This document shows, piece after piece, positions 8,581 to 16,234 of a stretch of 64,000 bases of DNA. The number at the start of each line of letters is the position of its first letter. Position 1 is the stretch's first letter. The position numbers and the translations under genes were made by a program. This DNA is from Nocardia cyriacigeorgica (GTDB lineage Bacteria > Actinomycetota > Actinomycetes > Mycobacteriales > Mycobacteriaceae), in NCBI RefSeq assembly GCF_029868385.1, contig NZ_JARWNX010000061.1, positions 1 to 64,000 on the forward strand, read 5' to 3'. The notes under the pieces were generated by a model. It did no database searches, had not been told where the DNA came from, and saw only the letters and a list, made by a program, of their open reading frames with translations.

Positions 8581-9435
8581 ATGACTCACCAGGCCGAAGC
8601 CGCAACCCCCAGCGCGGTGCTTGACCGCGTATCGCTCGTCCTCGACGCCTTCGATGGACCAGGGCGGCTCACTCTCGCCCAGATCGTGCGACGGACCGGA
8701 CTGCCGCGGTCGTCCGCGCACCGCATGCTCGAACGGCTGGTGCAGCTGCGCTGGCTGCGCCGGGAAGGCCGCGACTACGAGCTGGGCATCCGCCTGGTGG
8801 AACTGGGTTCGCTGGCCGTCCACCAGGACCGGCTGCATCGCGCCGCCATGCCGTTCCTGCACGAGCTGTACCGCGCCACCGGCTATGTGGTGCATCTGGC
8901 CGTGCTCGACGGACCGGATGTGGTGTATCTGGAGAAGATCGGCGGCCGGATGTCGGCGGCGGTTCCCACCCGGATCGGCGGTCGCAGGCCCGCGCACTGT
9001 ACCGGCGTCGGCAAGGCGATCCTCGCCTATTCCGATGAGGACCGCATCGCCGCACTCGGTACCGGTCTGCTCAACCGCAGCACCAAGTACTCGATCTCCA
9101 ACAAGGCGCAACTGCGGGCCGAACTGGACAAGGTCCGCGCACACGGCATCGCACACGAGCGGGAGGAATCGCTGCCCGGATTCGGTTGTGTGGCGGCGCC
9201 CATCGGCAATATCGGCGAGGCCGTCGCCGCCGTCTCGGTCTGCGGCCCGGTGGATCGGATGAGCTTCGACTACCGGCTCACCGCACCGGTGCGCACCACC
9301 GCGCTCGGCATCTGGCGCAATATCGAGGACGGGATGTCACGGGTGCATCCGACGCTCCAGCAGTCGAGGCCGCTACGTGGCGGGCCCGCGCTGCGCACCC
9401 CGGCCGCCGCGCCACGGCCGCTCGAGTACGCGTAA
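8581..9435 (+). CDS. IclR-family transcriptional regulator
   Basis: A 284-residue protein: winged helix at about 10-70 (LTLAQIVRRTGLPRSSAHRMLERL) and an IclR effector domain at about 85-255 (GTGLLNRST, GFGCVAAPIGN-type pieces). IclR proteins commonly control aromatic and steroid catabolic operons in answer to a pathway metabolite. It sits between hsaC and hsaB, making it one of two candidates for the island motif's binding protein. The 120-base leader is AT-rich and lacks that motif. Preceded by AGGGAG. Confidence 0.88.
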   Translation: MTHQAEAATPSAVLDRVSLVLDAFDGPGRLTLAQIVRRTGLPRSSAHRMLERLVQLRWLRREGRDYELGIRLVELGSLAVHQDRLHRAAMPFLHELYRATGYVVHLAVLDGPDVVYLEKIGGRMSAAVPTRIGGRRPAHCTGVGKAILAYSDEDRIAALGTGLLNRSTKYSISNKAQLRAELDKVRAHGIAHEREESLPGFGCVAAPIGNIGEAVAAVSVCGPVDRMSFDYRLTAPVRTTALGIWRNIEDGMSRVHPTLQQSRPLRGGPALRTPAAAPRPLEYA

Positions 9436-9441
9436 TCCTCA

Positions 9442-9484
9442 CCGGGTGGGTCCACCCGGCCCGGCGCCCTCATGGCGTCGGGCC
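9442..9484. terminator. Two adjacent hairpins between convergent regulators
   Basis: CCGGGTGG/CCACCCGG (9442-9459) is followed by an 11-base stem with one mismatch at 9458-9468/9474-9484. They lie between the IclR (+) and PadR (-) genes and could stop transcription from either side. Confidence 0.6.
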
Positions 9485-9529
9485 GCAACTGTCCGGGCCG
9501 GACACTTCACGGACCCGACGACAGCCGAT

Positions 9530-10231
9530 TCACTCCTTGACGGCATCCCAACTGGGATCGGCTTCCTGCACTCGCCGCTCGACCTCACGCCAGCGCCCCG
9601 GCGTCGGATGCGGATATTCGGACTTGTCGTCGTGTTCGGCCTTGTCCAGAATCGCGTTCGCCGCGTCGATCTCGTCGATCAGCTCCTGGGCGAGTTCGCG
9701 TTCGGCGGCGTAATGCCGTTCGGCCCATTTCAGCACGATCTGCGAATAGGCCCAGCCGGGTTCGGATTTGGCCGCTGCCGAATCGATCGCGGCGCGCTCG
9801 CGCAACTGATCGATATCGGCGATGTGATCGCGCATGATCTCTTTGAGCCGCTCGGGGGAACTCAGATGCCCGAACATGATCCGCAGCATCACGTGATGCT
9901 TGAGGACCGGTTTGTCGACCGGCGCCTCATTGCACCAGACGGTGACCGCGGCGCGACCGGCATCGGTGATCCGGTACAGCCTGCGACCGCGCATGGCGTT
10001 ATCACTGTCCACGCGCGAGGTCGCGAACCCGTGCCGCTCCAGCTTCTTCAGCTCGGAGTAGATCTGGCTGTAGGACGGGCTCCAGTAGAAGTACCGGATA
10101 CTCCAGTCGGCCCACTTCTTCAGGTCGTAGCCCGAGATCTCCTCCTCGTAGGAGAGCATGGCGAGCACGGCCCAACTGGTCGGTGGAAGATTGACCAGGC
10201 CGATTTCCGGTTCACTTGATGCCACCGGCAA
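9530..10231 (-). CDS. PadR-family transcriptional regulator
   Basis: A 233-residue protein whose PadR winged helix is at about 14-95 (SWAVLAMLSYEEEISGYDLKKW, YSQIYSELKKLERHGF, RRLYRITDAGR), then a helical dimerisation domain. The first in-frame start is TTG at 10231; GTG at 10225 is possible and neither has a strong ribosome site. PadR proteins are usually repressors released by a phenolic or hydrophobic ligand. It is divergent from hsaB. A small dyad TAGC-N5-GCTA at 10236-10248 lies just upstream and may be its own operator, so it is a second candidate regulator of the island. Confidence 0.82.
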   Translation of the reverse strand: MPVASSEPEIGLVNLPPTSWAVLAMLSYEEEISGYDLKKWADWSIRYFYWSPSYSQIYSELKKLERHGFATSRVDSDNAMRGRRLYRITDAGRAAVTVWCNEAPVDKPVLKHHVMLRIMFGHLSSPERLKEIMRDHIADIDQLRERAAIDSAAAKSEPGWAYSQIVLKWAERHYAAERELAQELIDEIDAANAILDKAEHDDKSEYPHPTPGRWREVERRVQEADPSWDAVKE

Positions 10232-10269
10232 ATGCTAGCAACCAGCTAACCGGGACGTCCGGGGCGAAC

Positions 10270-10284
10270 TACCGCTCACCGGGA
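10270..10284 (+). promoter_or_regulatory. Island motif upstream of hsaB
   Basis: TACCGCTCACCGGGA matches the consensus at 13 of 15 positions. It lies in the padR/hsaB divergent region, 71 bases before the hsaB start. Confidence 0.55.
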
Positions 10285-10354
10285 CGGCGCATTGAGCGTG
10301 TACCGGGCACACTCGATGCTGGAGTTCGACAGATCTTTCAGGAGGACCCCACGT

Positions 10355-10861
10355 ATGAGCGCAGACAACATCGTCATCGAACCGGGCGTGCCTGGGCCCG
10401 CCCTGCTACGCAAGGTGCTCGGGCACTTCGCCACGGGTGTCGCGGTGATCGCCGCCCACGATGGCGCCCGGCCGCTGGGCTTCACCTGTCAGTCGGTGGT
10501 ATCGGTGTCGCTGGATCCGCCGATCGTGTCGTTCTGCCCGTCCAAGACCTCGGCCAGCTGGCCGCTGCTGCGCTCGGCGGGGACGTTGTGCATCAACGTG
10601 CTCGCCGACGACCAGCGCGAGATCTGCCGTCAGTTCGCGGTGAGCGGTGGCGACAAGTTCGCGGGGATCGAGTGGTCGCGCGGAGCCAACGGCGCACCCG
10701 CGATCGCCGGGGCCCTCGCCCATATCGAGGCCTCGCTGGAATTCGAGCACGACGCGGGCGATCACACCATCGCGCTGGCCCGGGTGACCGAGCTGGCCGC
10801 CGACGAGCACGGGCGGCCGCTGCTGTTCTTCAAGGGTGGTTTCGGCGGCTTCGCCGACTGA
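10355..10861 (+). CDS. hsaB: Flavin reductase (HsaB-like)
   Basis: A 168-residue flavin-reductase-like protein (LRKVLGHFATGVAVIAAHDG at about 18-37, GFTCQSVVSVSLDPPIVSFCPSKTSASWP at about 42-70). HsaB supplies reduced flavin to HsaA. The start at 10355 is preceded by CAGGAGG; an upstream in-frame start is less likely. It is a single-gene unit with its own copy of the island motif and a strong terminator, separated from hsaA by the two regulator genes. Confidence 0.8.
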   Translation: MSADNIVIEPGVPGPALLRKVLGHFATGVAVIAAHDGARPLGFTCQSVVSVSLDPPIVSFCPSKTSASWPLLRSAGTLCINVLADDQREICRQFAVSGGDKFAGIEWSRGANGAPAIAGALAHIEASLEFEHDAGDHTIALARVTELAADEHGRPLLFFKGGFGGFAD

Positions 10862-10875
10862 ACCCACAGACCCGA

Positions 10876-10916
10876 AACGGGTGGTTGTACCGGCGCGACC
10901 GGCACAACCACCCGTT
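10876..10916. terminator. Bidirectional terminator
   Basis: 13-base arms (10876-10888 and 10904-10916) with a further CCGG pair in the loop. It lies between the converging hsaB and BVMO genes. Confidence 0.8.
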
Positions 10917-10929
10917 CCTCGTTCCTCCG

Positions 10930-12561
10930 TCAGCCCGCGATGACGTCGAACCCCTTGTATTCGGCGGCCGCGACCTCGGCGATGATCTCGCCGTACACCC
11001 CGAAACCACCGACGAACGGCATGAACACCCGCGGCTTGTCCGGCACATTGGCGCCCAGATACCAGGAGTTCGCGGTGGGCATGAGGGTGCCAGCGGCCCG
11101 TTCGGCGCATTCGGCCACCCAGGCCGCGACCGCGTCGGGACGGGCCTCCAGCGCCGCCGCGCCATTGCGGTCGAGGTAGGCGATGGCCTCGGCCACCCAG
11201 TCCACGTGCAGTTCCGAATGCAGCACCATGTTCGCCAGCACCGAAGGACTGCCGGGACCGGTCAGGTTGAACAGGTTGGGGAAACCGGTGACGCCGAGCC
11301 CCAGATAGGTCTTCGGCCCCTCCTGCCATGCTTCGTTGAGCGTGCGCCCGTCGCGGCCGACGATGTTCATCTTGGCCACCGAACCGGTCATGGCGTCGAA
11401 GCCGGTGGCGAGCACCAGGGCATCGAGCGGGTAGTGGGCGTCGGTGGTGTGCACGCCTTCGGCATCGATGCGTTCGATCGGGGTGGCGCGCAGGTTCACC
11501 AGCTCGACATTGTCGCGGTTGTAGGTCTGGTAGTAGTTCGTGTCGGTGCAGATGCGCTTGGTGCCGATCGGGTGGTCTTTCGGGATGAGCAGCTCGGCGA
11601 CCTCGGGATCATCGATCACCGCGCGCACCTTCTCCTCCCAGAACAGTCGTGCGGTGTCGTTGGCCTCGCGGGTCACCATCTGGTCGGGGAAGGTCTTGCT
11701 GAACAGCACACCGCCGAGTTCCCAGCGCTTCTGATAGGCGTCACGCAGCTCCTGCTCGGACACCTCGAGCGCGGACTTCGGATGCGGCAGATGCGGTGAG
11801 CCGCCGCCGCTGGCCATCGACATCCGGCGCCGCTGTGCGTAGTTCGCCTTCTGTTCGCGGCGAGTCGCCTCGTCCAGGGGCACATTGCCCGCGGGCACAC
11901 TGTAATTGGGGGTCCGCTGGAAGACGTGCAGCCGCTCGGCCTGTTCGGCGATGCATGGAATCGCCTGGATTCCCGACGATCCGGTGCCGATGACGCCCAC
12001 GCGCCGGCCGGTGAAGTCGACACCAGCATGCGGCCAATGCGAGGTGTGCAGCACCGGACCCGCGAACGATTCCAGGCCGTCGATGGCCGGAGTGTTCGCA
12101 TTCGACAGTGGACCGACCGCCAAGACCACGAAACGCGCCGACACCACGGTCCCGGTATCGGTGCGGACCTGCCAGCGCAGGGTCGTCTCATCGAGCACGG
12201 TGTCGGTGACCCGTGCGCCGAACTCGATATCGCGGCGCAGGTCGAACCGGTCGGCGACGTGTTCGAGATAGGCGAGGATCTCCGGCTGGGTGGCGTACTT
12301 CTCGCTCCAATTCCATTCCTGTTGCAGCGCCTCGTCGAACGAGTAGGAGTAGTCGACACTCTCCACATCGCAGCGCGCACCCGGATAGCGATTCCAGTAC
12401 CAGACCCCGCCCACACCGGCGGCGGCCTCGAAGGCCCGCACGGTCAGACCCTGCGAGCGGAACTTGTGCAGTGCGTAGAGCCCGGCGATACCCGCACCGA
12501 CGACCACCACGTCGACGCTGGTCGGGGCGGTCTCTGCGGACGTTGGCGTCTCGGCGTTCAC
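10930..12561 (-). CDS. Baeyer-Villiger monooxygenase (cyclohexanone/steroid type)
   Basis: A 543-residue class B flavoprotein. The FAD Rossmann motif GAGIAG is at 22-27, GGVWYWNRYPGARCD at 51-65, the BVMO fingerprint FxGxxxHxxxWP at 166-177 and the NADPH motif GTGSSG at 192-197. It inserts oxygen beside a ketone to give an ester or lactone. In a steroid island, candidates are the C17 ketone (D-ring lactone) or a C20 side-chain ketone (inference). It is divergent from kstD across the motif array at 12635-12709, suggesting shared control. Confidence 0.88.
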   Translation of the reverse strand: MNAETPTSAETAPTSVDVVVVGAGIAGLYALHKFRSQGLTVRAFEAAAGVGGVWYWNRYPGARCDVESVDYSYSFDEALQQEWNWSEKYATQPEILAYLEHVADRFDLRRDIEFGARVTDTVLDETTLRWQVRTDTGTVVSARFVVLAVGPLSNANTPAIDGLESFAGPVLHTSHWPHAGVDFTGRRVGVIGTGSSGIQAIPCIAEQAERLHVFQRTPNYSVPAGNVPLDEATRREQKANYAQRRRMSMASGGGSPHLPHPKSALEVSEQELRDAYQKRWELGGVLFSKTFPDQMVTREANDTARLFWEEKVRAVIDDPEVAELLIPKDHPIGTKRICTDTNYYQTYNRDNVELVNLRATPIERIDAEGVHTTDAHYPLDALVLATGFDAMTGSVAKMNIVGRDGRTLNEAWQEGPKTYLGLGVTGFPNLFNLTGPGSPSVLANMVLHSELHVDWVAEAIAYLDRNGAAALEARPDAVAAWVAECAERAAGTLMPTANSWYLGANVPDKPRVFMPFVGGFGVYGEIIAEVAAAEYKGFDVIAG

Positions 12562-12634
12562 GTGCCTACCTTTCGATGGAATCCAGTTCTCCCCGCGACG
12601 CTAGGTACTCGGCATGCCTGTCGAGCAGGCGTTC

Positions 12635-12709
12635 TCCCGCTGACCGGCACGTTCACCGGACACACGGGCACGTCCACCGGCGGCACAGGCACGTTCCCGG
12701 TGACCGGGA
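12635..12709. promoter_or_regulatory. Tandem operator-like array between BVMO and kstD
   Basis: Two good island motifs, TCCCGCTGACCGGCA (12635-12649) and the near-perfect dyad TCCCGGTGACCGGGA (12695-12709), are 60 bases apart. Between them are partial units beginning GGCACGTTC/GTCCACCGG. GGCACG starts recur at 12646, 12667 and 12688, exactly 21 bases (two helical turns) apart. Same-face repeats suggest cooperative binding of a regulator controlling both genes. Confidence 0.6.
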
Positions 12710-12777
12710 CGAGCCATGCGCCGAAGGCCCGCGCCCGGCTTAGCGTCGGGGCCGAGCAACACACAGGAGGACACACA

Positions 12778-14313
12778 GTGGTGGACTGGAACGACGAGGT
12801 GGACGTGCTGGTCGCGGGTTCGGGCGGCGGCCTGGCCGGCGCCTACACCGCGGCCCGCGAGGGGCTGACCGTCGCGGTGGTCGAGGCGACCGACAAGTTC
12901 GGCGGCACGACCGCCTATTCCGGGGGCGGCGGTGTGTGGTTCCCGTGCAATCCGGTGCTGCGCCGCGCGGGCACCGACGACACCATCGACGACGCGCTCA
13001 CCTACTACCACGCCGTCGTCGGCGACCGGACGCCCCGCGAGCTACAGGACACCTACGTGCGCCGCGGCAGCGACCTCATCGAATACCTCGAAGCCGATGA
13101 GCATTTCGCGTTCGAGATGCTGCCGTGGCCGGACTATTTCGGTAAGGCGCCCAAGGCCAGGCTGGATGGGCAACGCCACACCATGCCCACTGCGCTGCCC
13201 GCCTCGGCGCTGGGTGAGCTGCGTGAGCAGTTGCGCGGCCCCCTCGACACCGACCGGCTCGGGGCGCCGCTGCCGGACATGCTCATCGGTGGTCAGGCGT
13301 TGATCGGGCGGTTCCTGCTCGCGTTGTCCACCTACCCCGATGTCCGGCTGTATCGGAACACCGCACTGGTGCAGCTGGTGGTCGAGGACGGCGCAGTCAT
13401 CGGCGCGATCACCGAACGCGAGGGAGGACCGTTCGCGATCCGGGCACGCAAGGGTGTGGTGCTCGCGGCGGGTGGTTTCGAACAGAACGACGAGCTGCGC
13501 AAGCATTACGGGGTGCCGGGACAGGCGCGCGACACCATGGGCCCGTGGGGCAATCAGGGTAAGGCGCACCAGGCGGGCATCGCCGCGGGCGCGGACACCG
13601 ACCTCATGGATCAGGCCTGGTGGTCGCCGGGTCTGACCCATCCCGACGGCCGTTCGGCGTTCGCGCTGTGGTTCACCGGCGGTATCTTCGTCGACCAGAA
13701 CGGGCGGCGGTTCGTCAACGAATCCGCGCCCTACGACCGGCTCGGCCGCGACATCATCAGCAAGCTCGACGATGGTTCGGTCACGCTGCCCTACTGGATG
13801 ATCTACGACGACAAAGAGGGCGAGGTACCGCCGATCAAGGCCACCAACCTCTCGATGGTCGAACCGGAGAAGTACGTGGCGGCCGGATTGTGGCATACCG
13901 CCGATACGCTCCCCGAGCTGGCCGCGAAGATCGGTGTGCCCGCCGATGAGCTGGTGGCGACCGTGCAGCGGTTCAACTCGTTCGTCGAGACCGGCGTCGA
14001 CCCGGACTTCGGGCGCGGCGACGAGGCCTACGATCGCGCGTTCTCCGGTGGTGAACCGCCGCTGGTGTCGATCGAGCAGGGTCCGTTCCACGCGGCCGCG
14101 TTCGGCATCTCCGATCTCGGCACCAAGGGTGGACTGCGCACCGACAGCGCGGCCAGGGTGCTCGGGCGTGATGGGGAGCCGATTCCCGGTCTGTACGCGG
14201 CCGGGAACACCATGGCGGCCGTCAGCGGCACCGTCTATCCGGGCGGCGGCAACCCGATCGGGGCGTCGATGCTGTTCAGCCATCTCGCCGTGCGCGATCT
14301 GCTCGGCGACTGA
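12778..14313 (+). CDS. kstD: 3-ketosteroid delta1-dehydrogenase
   Basis: A 511-residue FAD enzyme. GSGGG at about 14-18 and GGTTAYSGGGVW at 42-53 are KstD hallmarks, and the C-terminus has GNTMAAVSGTVYPGGGNPIG. It removes the 1-alpha and 2-beta hydrogens from 3-keto-4-ene steroids; with KshA action this triggers ring B opening. The start GTG at 12778 follows AGGAGG by seven bases (GTG 12781 also possible). A member of the related 4-ene dehydrogenase or fumarate-reductase-like group cannot be excluded, but context favours KstD. Confidence 0.82.
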   Translation: MVDWNDEVDVLVAGSGGGLAGAYTAAREGLTVAVVEATDKFGGTTAYSGGGGVWFPCNPVLRRAGTDDTIDDALTYYHAVVGDRTPRELQDTYVRRGSDLIEYLEADEHFAFEMLPWPDYFGKAPKARLDGQRHTMPTALPASALGELREQLRGPLDTDRLGAPLPDMLIGGQALIGRFLLALSTYPDVRLYRNTALVQLVVEDGAVIGAITEREGGPFAIRARKGVVLAAGGFEQNDELRKHYGVPGQARDTMGPWGNQGKAHQAGIAAGADTDLMDQAWWSPGLTHPDGRSAFALWFTGGIFVDQNGRRFVNESAPYDRLGRDIISKLDDGSVTLPYWMIYDDKEGEVPPIKATNLSMVEPEKYVAAGLWHTADTLPELAAKIGVPADELVATVQRFNSFVETGVDPDFGRGDEAYDRAFSGGEPPLVSIEQGPFHAAAFGISDLGTKGGLRTDSAARVLGRDGEPIPGLYAAGNTMAAVSGTVYPGGGNPIGASMLFSHLAVRDLLGD

Positions 14314-14330
14314 ACCCGATCCGCGGTGCC

Positions 14331-14345
14331 TCCCGCTCGCCGGGA
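14331..14345 (+). promoter_or_regulatory. Island motif between kstD and the isomerase gene
   Basis: TCCCGCTCGCCGGGA matches at 14 of 15 positions and keeps both TCCCG/CGGGA arms. Its place 18 bases after the kstD stop suggests an internal promoter for the isomerase-SDR segment. Confidence 0.5.
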
Positions 14346-14419
14346 CGCACCGCCGTCGACCGCGACCGCACATGGTTGTGTGCAGCTATCCACCGCCAAG
14401 TACTCCCGGAGGAGCCTCG

Positions 14420-14791
14420 ATGGCCACACCAGACGACATCCGCTCGGCGGTTCGCCGCTACCTCGACACCGTCGCGAACGGGTCCGCCGCCGATATCGCG
14501 GCCCTCTATACCGAGGACGCCACCCTCGAGGATCCCGTCGGCACACCGCCGCACGTCGGGCGGGCGGCGATCGAGAAGTTCTACAGCGCGCTCGGCTCGG
14601 CGCGCAGGAGCATCGAGCTGCACAACATCCGCGTGGCGGGCGACAGCGCCGCGTTCGGGTTCCGCGTGGTCACCGACACCGGCGACCAGACCATCACCAT
14701 CGAACCCATCGATGTGATGACCTTCGACGAGAACGCGCGGATCACCAGCATGCGCGCGTTCTGGTCGCCGGACGATATCGGCCTCGGCTGA
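14420..14791 (+). CDS. Steroid delta5-isomerase (ketosteroid isomerase)
   Basis: A 123-residue SnoaL/NTF2-fold protein that aligns well with Comamonas testosteroni ketosteroid isomerase as remembered. The catalytic residues are in register: Tyr14 (RRYLDT), Asp38 (LEDPVG) and Asp98 (PIDVMTF; Asp99 there). It would move the 5-ene double bond into conjugation, converting 3-oxo-5-ene to 3-oxo-4-ene steroids. Starts at 14420 after GGAGGAG. This is the strongest single pointer that the island handles true steroids. The 3-beta alcohol dehydrogenase that would feed it may be a neighbouring SDR. Confidence 0.88.
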   Translation: MATPDDIRSAVRRYLDTVANGSAADIAALYTEDATLEDPVGTPPHVGRAAIEKFYSALGSARRSIELHNIRVAGDSAAFGFRVVTDTGDQTITIEPIDVMTFDENARITSMRAFWSPDDIGLG

Positions 14792-14849
14792 GCCCATCGA
14801 GGTCAGGCGCCCGGCGCGCCGCGGGCGTCCGCTGACGAGGAGGAACGAG

Positions 14850-15107
14850 ATGCAGGCGATACAGTGCGGGACATGCGGTAACCGCGTCCTGGTTGAGAAG
14901 TTCAGTCCGAGCCACACCAGCGTGCAGTGGCTGGACGAGGCCGAATCGTCGTGCCCGGAATTCGCCCGCCGGGCCGCGCTCGGTGAGCACAGCAAATGGA
15001 TTCCGACCTGCGCGGCACTGCGCGATTCCATCGAACGTGCCGTCACCACCGGTGTCCTTGCCACCGACGAACTACGACACGAACCGGTCCCCGGCCGGAT
15101 CGGCTGA
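14850..15107 (+). CDS. Small cysteine-containing protein of unknown function
   Basis: 85 residues, start preceded by GACGAGGAGGA. Four cysteines: CGTCG at Cys7/Cys10, SSCPE at about 35 and PTCAAL at about 52, a spacing that could bind zinc or an iron-sulfur cluster. The body is acidic and the family is not recognised. It lies between the isomerase and an SDR, in the same direction and with short gaps, so it is probably part of that transcript. A degenerate island motif (14827-14841) overlaps its ribosome-binding region, which may be coincidence. Confidence 0.65.
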   Translation: MQAIQCGTCGNRVLVEKFSPSHTSVQWLDEAESSCPEFARRAALGEHSKWIPTCAALRDSIERAVTTGVLATDELRHEPVPGRIG

Positions 15108-15132
15108 TCTGCCAGAGAAGACGAGGAGAACC

Positions 15133-15924
15133 ATGAAGCGATTGGAAGGCCACCGCACCCTGGTGACCGGCGCGGCGTCGGGCATCGGACAGGCCACCGC
15201 CCTGCGGCTGCTGGACGAGGGCGCCGCGGTGGTCGCCGCCGATGTGTCGGCCGATGGTCTCGCGGCCACCCGCGCCGCCGCAGAGGAACGCGGCACCGCC
15301 GACCGCCTCACCACCCGCACCATCGATATCGGCACCGAACAGTCGGTGGTCGATGGTGTGCGCGGCGCGGTGGACACGCTCGGCGGCCTGGATTCGGTGG
15401 TGAACGCGGCAGGCATCCTGCGCGCCTCGCATACCGATCAGACGAGCTTGGATCTGTGGAACCAGATCATCGGCGTGAACCTCACCGGTACGTTCCTCGT
15501 GGTCCGCGAGGCGCTGCCCGCGCTGCTGGCCAATCCTCGTGCCACCGTGGTGAATTTCAGCTCGACCTCGGCCGCGTTCGCCCATCCGTATATGGCGGCC
15601 TATGCCGCGAGCAAGGGTGGAATCCAATCGTTCACGCACGCGTTGGCGCTCGAATTCGGCGGTAAGGGCCTGCGGGCGGTGTGTGTGGCGCCGGGCAGCA
15701 TCAAATCCGGAATCACCGACGCGACACCGGGTTACGTGCCCGCCGACGCCGATTGGGCATTGTTCGCGAAGCTGTCGCCGGTGCTGCCGACCGATCTCGA
15801 ATCCGGTGGCGCCGGTATGGGCGACCCGACGGCCGTCGCCGGTGTGATCGCCATGCTGGTCTCCGAGGACGGCGCGTTCATCACCGGCACCGAGATCCGT
15901 ATCGATGGAGGGACACACGCCTGA
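15133..15924 (+). CDS. SDR oxidoreductase, probable hydroxysteroid dehydrogenase
   Basis: A 263-residue classical SDR: TGAASGIG at 12-19, NAAG at 91-94, the Ser143/144-Tyr157-Lys161 triad (NFSSTS, YAASK) and the C-terminal GTEIRIDGG. Start follows GAGGAGA. It is last in the kstD-isomerase-small protein-SDR run, before a perfect terminator. A 3-beta or 17-beta hydroxysteroid dehydrogenase role is inferred from context only. Confidence 0.82.
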   Translation: MKRLEGHRTLVTGAASGIGQATALRLLDEGAAVVAADVSADGLAATRAAAEERGTADRLTTRTIDIGTEQSVVDGVRGAVDTLGGLDSVVNAAGILRASHTDQTSLDLWNQIIGVNLTGTFLVVREALPALLANPRATVVNFSSTSAAFAHPYMAAYAASKGGIQSFTHALALEFGGKGLRAVCVAPGSIKSGITDATPGYVPADADWALFAKLSPVLPTDLESGGAGMGDPTAVAGVIAMLVSEDGAFITGTEIRIDGGTHA

Positions 15925-15981
15925 GCTGATCACGTAACCGCGCCCTGCGGAACGGGATTCGCGCCGCTACGCGGTTGGCAT

Positions 15982-16023
15982 GCCGAGGCCCCCGTGGACA
16001 TCACTGTCCACGGGGGCCTCGGC
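15982..16023. terminator. Strong terminator after the SDR
   Basis: A perfect 19-base stem (15982-16000 with 16005-16023) closes on the loop TCAC. It ends the kstD-isomerase-SDR run. Confidence 0.88.
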
Positions 16024-16234
16024 GTTTCACGGCCCGAGCGCGATTCAGAACAATGTGATACACGCAAAAACCGCAGATCATCAATAGTTTTCACTCCAGC
16101 AACATGCCTATCAGTCATATTCATGTCCCATTGTGTGGGATCTTCGATTCTGCGACACGCCCGGAGAAAGTGTGATGTCGGTTACGCATTCCGAACGATC
16201 GGCGAATGCGAGAACCATCCCGAAAGGACCGCTC

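Noticed and set aside
11926..12777. N-terminal extension of the KstD frame back into the BVMO gene
   Set aside because: The extra 284 residues are antisense to the BVMO and cross the motif array; GTG 12778 has a proper ribosome site and matches family length.
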